Below are positions 21,922-30,800 of a stretch of DNA of 37,540 nucleotides, one piece after another. Under the pieces are notes generated by a model, which did not search any database, had not been told where the DNA came from, and worked only from the letters and a program-made list of their open reading frames with translations. This DNA is from Clostridia bacterium (GTDB lineage: Bacteria; Bacillota; Clostridia; Oscillospirales; CAG-272), in NCBI GenBank assembly GCA_017454465.1, contig JAFTCY010000076.1, forward strand, positions 1-37,540, in the 5' to 3' direction. How positions within the stretch are numbered: position 1 is the first letter of the stretch; the number at the start of each line of letters is the position of its first letter. The translations under genes and the position numbers were made by a program.

Positions 21922-23883
21922 ATGGAATTCGGAAGGTTTGCTGATATTGCAGGCATAAAGACCAGAGTCATCACCTGCGACGTGATCGTAGTAGGGTCGG
22001 GTGCCGCCGGCTTCAACGCGGCTCTGAATATAAAGAAAAACAAAAGCGGAACGAATGACGTAGTGATCGTAACAGAAGGCCGCATGATGGGCACATCCAG
22101 AAACACGGGCTCAGATAAGCAGACATATTACAAGCTTTCAACTACGGTAAACAGTCCGGACTGTGCCAGGAGCATGGCGGAGGACATGTTTTCATGCGGA
22201 TCGATGCACGGGGACCTTGCCCTTGTTGAAGCGGCGGGATCGCTGAAGGGATTCTATAACCTTATATCCCTGGGCGTTCCTTTCCCGTCGGATACATACG
22301 GGGAATACACCGGATACAAGACAGACCACGACAGCGCGAAGAGAGCTTCGTCCTGCGGACCTCTTACCTCAAAGTATATGACAGAGGCGCTGGAAAGAGC
22401 TTGTGCTGCTGAAAACGTCCCCCTTCTTGACGGTTACAGGGTGCTCCAGGTGCTTGCTGAAAACGGTGAGGCAAAAGGTGTCGCGTGCCTGGCTGAGAAC
22501 GAGATAACGGAAGACAACCCCTCAGGCCTGACAGTAATTCTGTCCGGTGCCGTGATCTGGGCGACAGGGGGCCCTTCTGCGGTTTACAGGAACTCCGTGT
22601 ACCCCCAGAGCCAGAATTGCTCGCTGGGAGCTCCTCTGGCTGCGGGCGCATCAGCCGCAAACCTGACCGAGGGCCAGTACGGTATAGCGTCGGTCGACTT
22701 CAGATGGAACCTTTCCGGCTCCTACCAGCAGGTGATCCCGAAGTATGTTACAATGGATGCAGATGGAAATCTCTCTGAGTTCCTCTGCGAAGAGGTCGGC
22801 CCTGACTATGTTAAAAAGATATTCAGAAAAGGATACGAATGGCCTTTTGACCCGGATAAGATCACGTCAAACAGCAGATCGTCTCTTGTAGACCTGGCAG
22901 TCTTCAGGGAGATATGCGCCGGAAACAGAGTCTTTATGGATTTCAGATCCAATCCGGAGCCTATCGAAAAAGGCGGATTGAACAAAGAAGTCATAGGAGA
23001 GGAAGCGTACTCCTACCTTGCCGGATGTTCGGCTCTCGGAAAGACCCCGGTCCAGAGGCTCAGACAGATGAATGAAAGGGCGTATCAGCTTTATCTGTCG
23101 CACGGGATCGATCTTGAAAAAGACCTCCTTGAGATCGGAGTCTGCGCGCAGCATATGAACGGCGGCCTCGAGTGCGGGATATGGTATGAGAACCCGTGTC
23201 TGAAGAATTTTTATCCCGTCGGCGAATGCGGCGGAGTGTTCGGAATAAAGAGGCCGGGGGGATCCGCCCTTAATTCGACCCAGGTGGGCTCATCAAGGGC
23301 CGCAGAAAGAGCCAGTGTGCTCAGATGCCCTGTCCCGGACTGGTCAGACAGAAAAACAGCTGAAGCCTGTGAGTTTGCGGCCGCGTTCGCAAAACTGCTG
23401 AAAGCAGGAGGAGACAGCATTGATGCCATACTTGACAGGCGCCAGGAAGACGAGCTTCTGCATGATGAATGCGCAGCCTTTATCCGTAACGAGGAAAAGA
23501 TCCGCAGGCTGCTTATCAAGACCGGGAAAGAGATCGGATCGTTCTTTGAGGAGAACAGTGCCGATTCACAGAAAGCTCTTGTGGAACTGAGCATAAACTA
23601 CGACATCATGCTGACAAGGTACGCGATCCTTTCATCGATCCTCAGCTATATTGCCGACGGAGGACTGTCCAGAGGATCTTATCTGGTGGGAGACGGAAAT
23701 ATCCCCGATAAGGTGGAGACAGACGTGATCCACAGGTCCAAGGTCCTGGTAACGACGATCGGATTAAGAGGAAACAGCATCAGTGCCGAATGCCGGATGG
23801 ATGATGTCAGACCCATTCCGGAGACGGACAACCAGTTTGAAAATGTTTACAATGCTTTCGGAAATCCGGATAACTACAAATGA
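21922..23883 (+). CDS. FAD-dependent oxidoreductase of the fumarate reductase/aspartate oxidase flavoprotein type
   Basis: The 653-residue protein opens with a dinucleotide-binding motif after about 18 residues (CDVIVVGSGAAGFNAAL). It has the ATGGPSAVYR segment and ends its FAD domain with GECGGVFGIKRPGGSALNST, followed by a helical C-terminal domain. This is the family of SdhA/FrdA, NadB and AprA. No iron-sulfur partner (FrdB-like) or membrane anchor is nearby, so it may act with another electron carrier. The start is supported by GGAGGAAGAC before ATG. It ends the uvrC-rsmD-coaD operon and is followed at once by a strong terminator. The substrate is unknown. Confidence 0.82.
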   Translation: MEFGRFADIAGIKTRVITCDVIVVGSGAAGFNAALNIKKNKSGTNDVVIVTEGRMMGTSRNTGSDKQTYYKLSTTVNSPDCARSMAEDMFSCGSMHGDLALVEAAGSLKGFYNLISLGVPFPSDTYGEYTGYKTDHDSAKRASSCGPLTSKYMTEALERACAAENVPLLDGYRVLQVLAENGEAKGVACLAENEITEDNPSGLTVILSGAVIWATGGPSAVYRNSVYPQSQNCSLGAPLAAGASAANLTEGQYGIASVDFRWNLSGSYQQVIPKYVTMDADGNLSEFLCEEVGPDYVKKIFRKGYEWPFDPDKITSNSRSSLVDLAVFREICAGNRVFMDFRSNPEPIEKGGLNKEVIGEEAYSYLAGCSALGKTPVQRLRQMNERAYQLYLSHGIDLEKDLLEIGVCAQHMNGGLECGIWYENPCLKNFYPVGECGGVFGIKRPGGSALNSTQVGSSRAAERASVLRCPVPDWSDRKTAEACEFAAAFAKLLKAGGDSIDAILDRRQEDELLHDECAAFIRNEEKIRRLLIKTGKEIGSFFEENSADSQKALVELSINYDIMLTRYAILSSILSYIADGGLSRGSYLVGDGNIPDKVETDVIHRSKVLVTTIGLRGNSISAECRMDDVRPIPETDNQFENVYNAFGNPDNYK

Positions 23884-23888
23884 GAAAA

Positions 23889-23916
23889 GGCGGATCATAT
23901 GATCCGCCGGTTTTTT
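23889..23916 (+). terminator. Strong Rho-independent terminator
   Basis: A perfect 20 base palindrome (GGCGGATCAT and its complement, 23889-23908) is followed by GG and six T residues (23911-23916). It closes the uvrC operon and separates it from the convergent - strand nucleosidase gene. Confidence 0.92.
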
Positions 23917-23929
23917 CGATCAGAGTGGT

Positions 23930-24637
23930 TCAGAGAGATTTCGCGAGAGACATGGAGATTTCCGCCGACAAAGAGGCGGATTTTTTCACGAATGAGGGAT
24001 AGTCATCACAGGCTCCGGAGTCCGCATCATCCGAAATGGCCCGTATCACAAGAAAAGGTGTGCCGTTCGCGTAACAGACATGGCCTACCGACCCGCCTTC
24101 CATCTCACAGGCGATGGCTTTGAAGTTATCCCTGATCCGTTTCTTTATATTTGCATCGGCCACGAATCTGTCTCCGGACGCGATGATGCCCCGGACATAT
24201 CTTACATTCATGCTTTCCATTATGGAAGCTACTTTGTCTGCGAGATATTCGGACGCCGGGATCTCGATAATACCGAGACCGGGGATGAGTCCGGCGGGGT
24301 CTCCCAGCGGGGAGATGTCCATGTCGTGCTGGATCACAGCCCGGGACAGGGCAACGTCTCCGATCGACAGGTCTTTCGTAAGAGTCCCGCCCACTCCCGT
24401 GTTTATTATGTATTCTGGATCAAATTTTATTATCATGGCTTCAGCGCACATAGCGGCGAAGACTTTTCCTATCCCGCAGACTGCGCACACGACCGGTGTC
24501 TTTCCGATCCTGCCGGAGTGAAACACTATGTTTCCGCAAGTCTCTTCCTGTACGTCCTCCATTGACGCAACGATCTTTTCGGCTTCGACCGACATTGCTG
24601 CGATTATTCCCAGTCTGGTCCTCTGTTCTTTTGCCAT
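23930..24637 (-). CDS. mtnN: 5'-methylthioadenosine/S-adenosylhomocysteine nucleosidase
   Basis: The 235-residue protein belongs to the MTAN/Pfs group of nucleoside phosphorylase-like enzymes. It hydrolyses MTA and SAH and so feeds methionine salvage and methyl-group recycling. The N-terminal LGIIAAMSVEAEKI places the catalytic glutamate at about 18. CEMEGGSVGHVCY and AISDDADSG hold the substrate-binding glutamate and catalytic aspartate. Three possible ATG starts occur within 30 bases; the one at 24637 has AGAGG 7 bases upstream. It lies 2 bases after the trxB stop, in one operon with trxB and a CAT-like gene. Confidence 0.92.
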   Translation of the reverse strand: MAKEQRTRLGIIAAMSVEAEKIVASMEDVQEETCGNIVFHSGRIGKTPVVCAVCGIGKVFAAMCAEAMIIKFDPEYIINTGVGGTLTKDLSIGDVALSRAVIQHDMDISPLGDPAGLIPGLGIIEIPASEYLADKVASIMESMNVRYVRGIIASGDRFVADANIKKRIRDNFKAIACEMEGGSVGHVCYANGTPFLVIRAISDDADSGACDDYPSFVKKSASLSAEISMSLAKSL

Positions 24638-24639
24638 GA

Positions 24640-25578
24640 TCATACCTCTTCCATTCCTTCGATCCATTCTTCCGCAGCCTGCGACGCAACAGCTCCGTCA
24701 GAGCATGCCGTGACTATCTGCCGAAGAGATTTCGTTCTCACATCCCCGGCGGCGAACACTCCCGGACGGCTGGTCCGGGTATCCTCACCGGCTATTACAT
24801 ATCCGGTCTGATCCAGATCGACAAGATCCCTGAACAGTTCGGTCTCGGGAACTCTTCCGGCTGCGACAAAGAGCCCGGAGCACTGAAGCTCGGATTCTTT
24901 CCCGGAGATCTTGTCAGACAGGATCAGGCCTGACAGGCGGGAATCCTGTCCTTTTATTTCCTTTATTACCGTATTAAGAATGAAATGAATATTGTCCTTC
25001 TCCCTCGCACGTTTCACAAGGTACGCGGCAGCTCTGAACTGGTATCTGCGGTGGATGAGCGTGACAGAGCGGCACATATTCGAGAGGTAAAGGGCATCCT
25101 CAAAGGCGGTGTCGCCTCCCCCGTTCACTGCCACGTCCCGGCCTCTGTAGAACATTCCGTCACATGTGGCGCAGTATGAAACACCGCGGCCGGTGTACAG
25201 CGCTTCGCCGGGAACGTCCAGAAGGCGGGGCTTGGCTCCCGTTGCTATTATCAGCGCCCTGGCCAGGTATTCGCCTTTTTTCGTTATGACCTTTTCCCAG
25301 CCGTTCTCTTCGGAGACTGCCAGCACGGCTTCTGTTTTACATGCCGCTCCGAGACCTTTTGCCTGGCTTTCCATTTTCATGGCCAGTTCAAACCCTTCGA
25401 CACTGGCGAATCCGGGATAGTTCTCGATGGTGGAAGTTATTCCCATCTGACCTCCGGGAGAGGCCTTTTCAAAGACTATCGCGCTTCTTCCCGCTCTTGC
25501 GGAATACAGTGCTGCCGTGTATCCTGCCGGCCCGGCGCCGATTATCGCCACGTCATAGATGTTCTTGTTCTGTTCCAT
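24640..25578 (-). CDS. trxB: NADPH-type thioredoxin reductase
   Basis: The 312-residue protein has GAGPAG (14-19) for FAD, the redox disulfide CATC at 136-139, and GGGDTAFEDA. The complete NADPH motif HRRYQFRA is at 176-183, and a C-terminal VFAAGDVRTK is present. It should therefore reduce thioredoxin with NADPH, unlike the paralogue at 2609-3529. AAGGAG lies 9 bases before the ATG. It sits between a CAT-like acetyltransferase gene (17 base gap) and mtnN (2 base gap). Confidence 0.93.
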   Translation of the reverse strand: MEQNKNIYDVAIIGAGPAGYTAALYSARAGRSAIVFEKASPGGQMGITSTIENYPGFASVEGFELAMKMESQAKGLGAACKTEAVLAVSEENGWEKVITKKGEYLARALIIATGAKPRLLDVPGEALYTGRGVSYCATCDGMFYRGRDVAVNGGGDTAFEDALYLSNMCRSVTLIHRRYQFRAAAYLVKRAREKDNIHFILNTVIKEIKGQDSRLSGLILSDKISGKESELQCSGLFVAAGRVPETELFRDLVDLDQTGYVIAGEDTRTSRPGVFAAGDVRTKSLRQIVTACSDGAVASQAAEEWIEGMEEV

Positions 25579-25595
25579 ATTAAATAACTCCTTCT

Positions 25596-26255
25596 TCAGA
25601 TGATTTCGGACAGTTCAAGGCCGGCTTCTTCTGTTTCCGAGATGAATCTGGCCAGGTGATATCCGTCCGCGCATGCATGATTAATCTCTACAGACAGCGG
25701 CATGAGTATCCTGCCGTCTGAGATCTCCCTGTGACGGCCCCATACCACTATAGGGGACAGAGGGTAGGCTTCCTGTACCGAACCGACCGAGGTAAAACTC
25801 CTCCAGGGGACACATGAGGCTTCAAATGTGTTCGAAGGCCCGGGTACATCACCGAAGGCTGATGTGACCGCCTTTTCGATATCCTGCGAGCAGTTCCTGA
25901 TGAACTCGGCAGGATCGGGGGTAAAAAGCGTGAAGATGTTCACAAATGTTTCGCTGTCCTGCCTGAACACGTTGTGAGCGGGGTGGACAGTATTCCATAC
26001 GGCGGGCATAGGTTTCGGGAAAAGCGGTGAATCAATCGCGGTCATTTTGAATTCTTCGTGTGCATTTATGACCTTGGAAACGCAGTACAGCATAGCGGGG
26101 TAAAACGGAATGCCTCTGTTTTTTGTTTTTCTGACGAGTTCTGTAACATCGATATCGTCAGTAAGCCATATGGCGCACGGGGCATCCTCTGTAAAATGCA
26201 CGAACCTGGCATATCTCAGCCAGGAGTCCGTATCCATCATCCTGTAGTCAGACAT
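25596..26255 (-). CDS. Chloramphenicol-acetyltransferase-like protein (CatA family)
   Basis: The 219-residue protein has the length and layout of type A chloramphenicol acetyltransferases. The catalytic motif HACADG has His193 and Asp197 near the C-terminus, and FYPAMLYCVSKVIN and FTPDPAEFIRN occur in the usual places. The family transfers acetyl from acetyl-CoA to the 3-hydroxyl of chloramphenicol, but many relatives in Clostridia are housekeeping proteins of unknown substrate. Genuine resistance cannot be concluded here. It heads an operon with trxB and mtnN and has its own near-consensus promoter (26293-26320), divergent from recA. No mobile element is adjacent. Confidence 0.85.
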   Translation of the reverse strand: MSDYRMMDTDSWLRYARFVHFTEDAPCAIWLTDDIDVTELVRKTKNRGIPFYPAMLYCVSKVINAHEEFKMTAIDSPLFPKPMPAVWNTVHPAHNVFRQDSETFVNIFTLFTPDPAEFIRNCSQDIEKAVTSAFGDVPGPSNTFEASCVPWRSFTSVGSVQEAYPLSPIVVWGRHREISDGRILMPLSVEINHACADGYHLARFISETEEAGLELSEII

Positions 26256-26292
26256 AAAAACCTCACTGAATGGATCTGGGATGTTGTCTCTA

Positions 26293-26320
26293 ATTATATC
26301 AAATTACGGCCTTATGTCAA
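26293..26320 (-). promoter_or_regulatory. Promoter of the CAT-trxB-mtnN operon
   Basis: TTGACA (26315-26320) and TATAAT (26293-26298) on the - strand have a 16 base spacer. Confidence 0.75.
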
Positions 26321-26350
26321 ACGCTGACCTGCGGAAACGGCAGGCACAAA

Positions 26351-26413
26351 CAAAAAACAGAACAGCCGCAGATTATAGTACCATAAATGGTACGAAACCG
26401 GGCCTGTTTTTTG
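26351..26413. repeat. Nested inverted repeat between the divergent CAT and recA promoters
   Basis: CAAAAAACAG (26351-26360) and its exact complement (26404-26413) enclose a perfect 6 bp palindromic hairpin, GTACCATAAATGGTAC (26378-26393). It does not match the Bacillota LexA box (CGAAC-N4-GTTCG). It may be an operator or a bidirectional terminator. Confidence 0.5.
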
Positions 26414-26423
26414 GCTTTCAGTC

Positions 26424-26452
26424 TTGCTATTGGAGTTTGGTTGATATATAAT
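26424..26452 (+). promoter_or_regulatory. Promoter of recA
   Basis: TTGCTA (26424-26429) and TATAAT (26447-26452) are 17 bases apart, about 38 bases before the recA ATG. No LexA box of the standard Bacillota form is visible around it. Confidence 0.7.
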
Positions 26453-26490
26453 TACCTGTGAAATAACAATTATGTAAGGAGCGCCGAGCA

Positions 26491-27609
26491 ATGGCTAAAT
26501 CTACTTCAAAAAGCAAGAAACAGACTGCCAGCTATGACCAGACACCTGAAGAAAGAAAGAAAGCGTTAGAATCAGCGATCAGCCAGATCGAAAAGAATTT
26601 TGGCAAAGGTACAGTCATGAAGATGGGGGAAAGCCCCCAGATGAACGTTTCCGCCATTTCAACGGGATCACTTTCCCTTGATGTTGCGCTTGGTGTCGGC
26701 GGGTTCCCCAGAGGAAGGATAATTGAGATATACGGTCCTGAAGCATCGGGCAAGACGACTGTTGCCCTCCATGCCATAGCGGAGGCACAGAAGATCGGGG
26801 GGACCGCAGCTTTCATAGATGCGGAGCACGCTCTTGACCCCGTATATGCAAAGAACCTTGGCGTGAATGTTGACGATCTGATAGTTTCACAGCCGGACTC
26901 AGGCGAGCAGGCGCTGGAAGTGCTTGACACACTGGTGAGATCCGGTGCTGTGGACATAGCGGTAGTAGACTCTGTTGCCGCTCTTGTTCCTCAGAAAGAG
27001 ATCGACGGGGACATGGGTGATGCCAGTATGGGCCTCCACGCCAGACTTATGTCTCAGGCGCTGAGAAAACTCAGCGGGACGATCGCAAAGACAAACTGCA
27101 TCGTCATATTTATCAACCAGATGAGAATGAAGATCGGTATCAGCTACGGAAACCCCGAAACCACCACAGGAGGCAACGCGCTGAAATATTATGCCTCGGT
27201 AAGGCTTGACATAAGAAGAGCAGAAGTTCTGAAGAGCAAGGACGAAGTATACGGCAACAGGGTAAAGTGCAAAGTAGTGAAGAACAAAGTAGCTCCTCCT
27301 TTCAAAGTGGCACAGTTTGATATCCTGTACGGAAAGGGAATATCGAAATTCAGCGAAGCCATCGACATGGGCGTGGAAAGAGGCGTTGTGGAAAAGAGCG
27401 GCGCCTGGTTCTACTACGACGGCGCAAGACTTGGGCAGGGTAAGGAAAACGCCGTAGCGACCCTTGAGGCGGATCCCGCTCTCATGGCGGAGATCTCTGA
27501 AAAAGTCAAGATGGCAAAAGTCGTCGATAAGCCCGAAGACGACCTTGACAGCCTGGATGAAGAGGAAGATGAACTCGATCTCAACGAGATCAGCCTGGAC
27601 GAGGAATAA
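26491..27609 (+). CDS. recA: Recombinase RecA
   Basis: RecA forms filaments on single-stranded DNA, promotes strand exchange, and triggers the SOS response. The 372-residue protein has Walker [10 protein letters not shown] (82-90), the MAW-region [13 protein letters not shown], and the L2 loop region [14 protein letters not shown]. The C-terminus is very acidic (from about residue 350), as is normal. AAGGAG lies 9 bases before the ATG. It is followed by recF and recX, forming a repair cluster under one promoter. Confidence 0.98.
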   Translation: MAKSTSKSKKQTASYDQTPEERKKALESAISQIEKNFGKGTVMKMGESPQMNVSAISTGSLSLDVALGVGGFPRGRIIEIYGPEASGKTTVALHAIAEAQKIGGTAAFIDAEHALDPVYAKNLGVNVDDLIVSQPDSGEQALEVLDTLVRSGAVDIAVVDSVAALVPQKEIDGDMGDASMGLHARLMSQALRKLSGTIAKTNCIVIFINQMRMKIGISYGNPETTTGGNALKYYASVRLDIRRAEVLKSKDEVYGNRVKCKVVKNKVAPPFKVAQFDILYGKGISKFSEAIDMGVERGVVEKSGAWFYYDGARLGQGKENAVATLEADPALMAEISEKVKMAKVVDKPEDDLDSLDEEEDELDLNEISLDEE

Positions 27610-27629
27610 TACTGTTTGCTGGAGGATAA

Positions 27630-28781
27630 ATGAGAGTCTCTTCGGTTTCTTTTGCGAACTGGCGCAACCTGACGTCTGCCGCATGTGAGCTGTCACACGG
27701 TATAAACGTTCTTTGGGGGATGAATGCCCAGGGAAAATCGAATATACTGGAGGGAATCTATTTCTTCGCCCGGGGGAGATCCTTCCGGGGTTCAAAGGAA
27801 AAGGAATTTATACAGTTCGGAGAGGAATTTGCTTCCGTGTCCATGTCATTCAGGAAAGACGGGTATTCGGAAGACACGGAGCTTTCCGCGACGATACAGA
27901 AAAATGGGAAAAAGGTGTTAAGGAGAAACGGAGCCCCGCTGTCTTCCTCATCCGAGATGATGGGAAATTTCAGGGCGGTGCTTTTTGCTCCTTCAAATCT
28001 TTCTCTTGTAACGGGAGGTCCTCTTGAAAGAAGGACCTTTCTGGATATTGCCATATCACAGCTGTCCCCCGTATATCTTAAATATCTGAAAAGGTACTCT
28101 GTGGCTCTTATGGAAAGGAATGCCCTGCTTAAGATGGCTCAGGCAGGGGAACAGATACAGGAGGAGTCCCTTGATGTATATTCCTCAGCGCTGAGCGATT
28201 ACGGCAGCTGGATCTGTTCTTTCAGAAACGAGTACGTGTCACTGCTGAACAAGTCAGTTGAGAAGTACTTTTCCGAGATGACAGACGGGCGGGAAAAACC
28301 GGAAATGAAATATATGTCCCATGCTGCTTTGGGGAATATGCCTGAGCCGCTGACCGGTGAGATCCGGAGGGGAGACCCCGCTGTGCTGTATGAAAAGCTG
28401 TCCTCAAATCATGACAGGGAGATCGCGGCAGGAAGTACCCTGTGGGGGATCCATAAAGACGACATCACAATCACCTTTAACGGCCATGAGGCGAAGTCCT
28501 TTGCGTCCCAGGGCCAGCAGCGGAGCATGGCGCTTTCAATGAAACTGGCCGAGGCCGATATCTCATCCAGGATTGGCGGCGAGTATCCCGTAATACTACT
28601 TGATGATGTATTTTCCGAGCTGGACGTAAGTCGGAGGAAATTCATTCTGAACACTCTCGGAGAGGAAAGACAGAGGCAGATCATCATAACCTCTTGCGAT
28701 CCCAATGTCGTTCCGGACGGGGCCTTTGGCGATGTCAATTTCCTTCATGTGGAAGCAGGAGGGATCCGGAATGGTGATTAG
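27630..28781 (+). CDS. recF: DNA replication/repair protein RecF
   Basis: RecF is an SMC-like ATPase that loads RecA at gaps with RecO and RecR. The 383-residue protein has Walker A GMNAQGKSN (30-38), the ABC-type signature SQGQQRSMALSMKLAEA, and Walker B VILLDDVFSELD. Length is normal for the family (360-390). GGAGG precedes the ATG by 4 bases. In most Bacillota recF is in the dnaA-dnaN-recF-gyrB cluster at the origin; here it sits 20 bases after recA and overlaps recX by 11 bases. Whether a second recF exists at the origin cannot be seen from the window. Confidence 0.95.
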   Translation: MRVSSVSFANWRNLTSAACELSHGINVLWGMNAQGKSNILEGIYFFARGRSFRGSKEKEFIQFGEEFASVSMSFRKDGYSEDTELSATIQKNGKKVLRRNGAPLSSSSEMMGNFRAVLFAPSNLSLVTGGPLERRTFLDIAISQLSPVYLKYLKRYSVALMERNALLKMAQAGEQIQEESLDVYSSALSDYGSWICSFRNEYVSLLNKSVEKYFSEMTDGREKPEMKYMSHAALGNMPEPLTGEIRRGDPAVLYEKLSSNHDREIAAGSTLWGIHKDDITITFNGHEAKSFASQGQQRSMALSMKLAEADISSRIGGEYPVILLDDVFSELDVSRRKFILNTLGEERQRQIIITSCDPNVVPDGAFGDVNFLHVEAGGIRNGD

Positions 28782-29406
28782 GTCTGTTCAAACGGTTCCC
28801 AGTGCAGCCGGCGTAAAGATAACAGTGGGAGACGAAAATGGAGAAGAAAGATTCTTCATATCACGGGAACTCTGGCAGAAACTCCTCGAAAAAGTCCCAG
28901 TGAAAGAGGGGACAAAGGTAACGGAGTCGCTGTATGATGCGATCTGCGGGCTCGCAGGACGGACACGGGCAGTTGCGGAAGCCGGGCGCATGATCGCCGG
29001 ATCAGACAGAAGCAGAAAAGAGATCGAGAAAAAACTGACAGACAGGGGCTTTGAAAAAAAGTATGCCGCGTACGCTGTCTCAGCGTATACGAAGAAAGGG
29101 CTTCTTGACGACAGGACTGCCAGCGAAAGGATCGCAGAAAGAGAAGTCAGAAACAAGCACAGAGGGCGGCACAGGATAATTGCCTATCTGGCCTCGAGGG
29201 GCTTCGACACGGAAGATGCCCGTAATGCGGCCGAGGCGGTTCCGCAGGAGCTGTACGATGCTGCCCTCGAATATAACGTGGAAAAAAAGTATCCCGGGAT
29301 CCTTTCGGAAGACCGGAATGAGAAACGCAGGGCGTTTTCGGCCCTGATGAGACTGGGATTTGAATCAGGCGAGATCCGGTCATGTGTTGACAGGATCAGA
29401 AAATGA
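28771..29406 (+). CDS. recX: Regulatory protein RecX
   Basis: RecX modulates RecA filaments. The 211-residue protein has three-helix RecX repeats, for example GSDRSRKEIEKKLTDRGF and RHRIIAYLASRGFDTEDA, and ends in a further repeat (ALMRLGFESGEIRSCVDRI). A longer frame begins at 28705 inside recF, but AGGAGG lies 8 bases before the ATG at 28771. It overlaps recF by 11 bases, and recA-recX proximity is a common arrangement that supports the call. Confidence 0.92.
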   Translation: MVIRSVQTVPSAAGVKITVGDENGEERFFISRELWQKLLEKVPVKEGTKVTESLYDAICGLAGRTRAVAEAGRMIAGSDRSRKEIEKKLTDRGFEKKYAAYAVSAYTKKGLLDDRTASERIAEREVRNKHRGRHRIIAYLASRGFDTEDARNAAEAVPQELYDAALEYNVEKKYPGILSEDRNEKRRAFSALMRLGFESGEIRSCVDRIRK

Positions 29407-29423
29407 CCGGACAGGAGAAGTAT

Positions 29424-30779
29424 ATGTCAAAGGGAAAAGTCGGATTTGTTTCACTCGGATGCTCCAAGAACACTTGTGATACGGAAGTCATGCTGAAGCA
29501 TCTTCTGGATGCGGGGTATGAGATAACCCCCGAGGAGACCGATGCGGATGTGGTCATCATAAATACATGTGCCTTTATCGAAAGCGCCAAGAAAGAGTCC
29601 ATCGACAATATCCTTGACATCGCATGGCTCAAGAAGAACCGTGGGCTCAGGGGCATAGTCGTCGCGGGATGCATGGCAGAAAGATACAGGGAACAGGTCC
29701 TGGAAGAATTCCCGGAAGTCGACGCGGCCCTCGGCGTCGGGGGAATACACCACATAGTCGAGGCGGTGGACTCCATACTTGGAAATAACGGCGGAACAGG
29801 ATGCAGATATTCATACTTTGAGGGCAAGGAGACCTCTGATCTCGGCGGAGAAAGAGTCATAACGACGGGAGATCGCATGGCATACATGAAGATCTCGGAG
29901 GGGTGCAACAACAGGTGCACATACTGTGCCATTCCGCTGATAAGGGGGAGGTTCAGGAGCAGAACTATCGAGGATCTTGTGGGGGAGGCAAAATCGCTTG
30001 ACGACCTTGGCGTGAAGGAACTCAATCTTATCGCCCAGGATACGACGGCATACGGTATCGATCTTTACGGAAGATACGCCATAGACGAGCTGATAAGGAA
30101 GATATGTGAATCCACGAAAATAGAGTGGATCCGTCTCCTCTACTGCTATCCGGATAAAATAACGGACGAATTTGTACGTGAGGTCAGGGATAACCCGAGA
30201 GTTGTAAAGTATATCGATCTTCCGATCCAGCATATCTCGGAGAAGGTTCTAAGAAAGATGAACCGCCACGGCGGGTCATCGGTGATCCGTGAGGCAGTGA
30301 AAAAACTCAGGGATGAGATACCCGGTGTGGTGCTGCGTTCAACTGCGATAGTGGGATTCCCGGGAGAAACTGAAGAGGACTTCGAGGAGCTCTGCGAATT
30401 CATCAAGGAGACAAAGTTTGAGAGATTCGGAGCGTTCACGTATTCAAGAGAAGAGGATACCCCTGCATACTCTTTTACCGACCAGATAGACGAGCAGGTC
30501 AAGCAGGACAGGTATGATATCCTGATGAGAGCGCAGCTTGAAGTGAGTGAAAAATACAACGAGTCCAGGGTAGGGAAGACCTACAGGGTATTCTGTGAAG
30601 GATACGATACTGTGTCCGGCTACCACTGGGGAAGAAGCTACGCTGAAGCAGCGGACATAGACGGTAAGATCTGGTTCAACCCGAAGAAGAAGGGGCTGCG
30701 GATCGGAGAGGGCGAAATGATCGATGTTCTTATTACCGAAGCGATGGACTATGATCTGATAGGCCAGGCAATCATTTAA
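29424..30779 (+). CDS. rimO: Ribosomal protein S12 methylthiotransferase RimO
   Basis: This radical SAM methylthiotransferase modifies Asp88 of ribosomal protein S12. The 451-residue protein has three domains: an N-terminal UPF0004 domain with cluster cysteines (SLGCSKNTCD, NTCAF, GCMAERY), the radical SAM motif CNNRCTYCAIP, and a C-terminal TRAM domain ending the protein. SLGCSKNTCDTE is the RimO rather than the MiaB signature. An earlier ATG at 29403 overlaps recX by 4 bases; the one at 29424 has GGAG 6 bases upstream and starts where the family starts. Both are possible. Confidence 0.95.
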   Translation: MSKGKVGFVSLGCSKNTCDTEVMLKHLLDAGYEITPEETDADVVIINTCAFIESAKKESIDNILDIAWLKKNRGLRGIVVAGCMAERYREQVLEEFPEVDAALGVGGIHHIVEAVDSILGNNGGTGCRYSYFEGKETSDLGGERVITTGDRMAYMKISEGCNNRCTYCAIPLIRGRFRSRTIEDLVGEAKSLDDLGVKELNLIAQDTTAYGIDLYGRYAIDELIRKICESTKIEWIRLLYCYPDKITDEFVREVRDNPRVVKYIDLPIQHISEKVLRKMNRHGGSSVIREAVKKLRDEIPGVVLRSTAIVGFPGETEEDFEELCEFIKETKFERFGAFTYSREEDTPAYSFTDQIDEQVKQDRYDILMRAQLEVSEKYNESRVGKTYRVFCEGYDTVSGYHWGRSYAEAADIDGKIWFNPKKKGLRIGEGEMIDVLITEAMDYDLIGQAII

Positions 30780-30800
30780 CAAGACAGAGGAGAATTTCTG

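Noticed and set aside
26899..27795. 298 codon - strand frame opposite recA
   Set aside because: It is a shadow of recA and the recF start; no start signal or recognisable domain.
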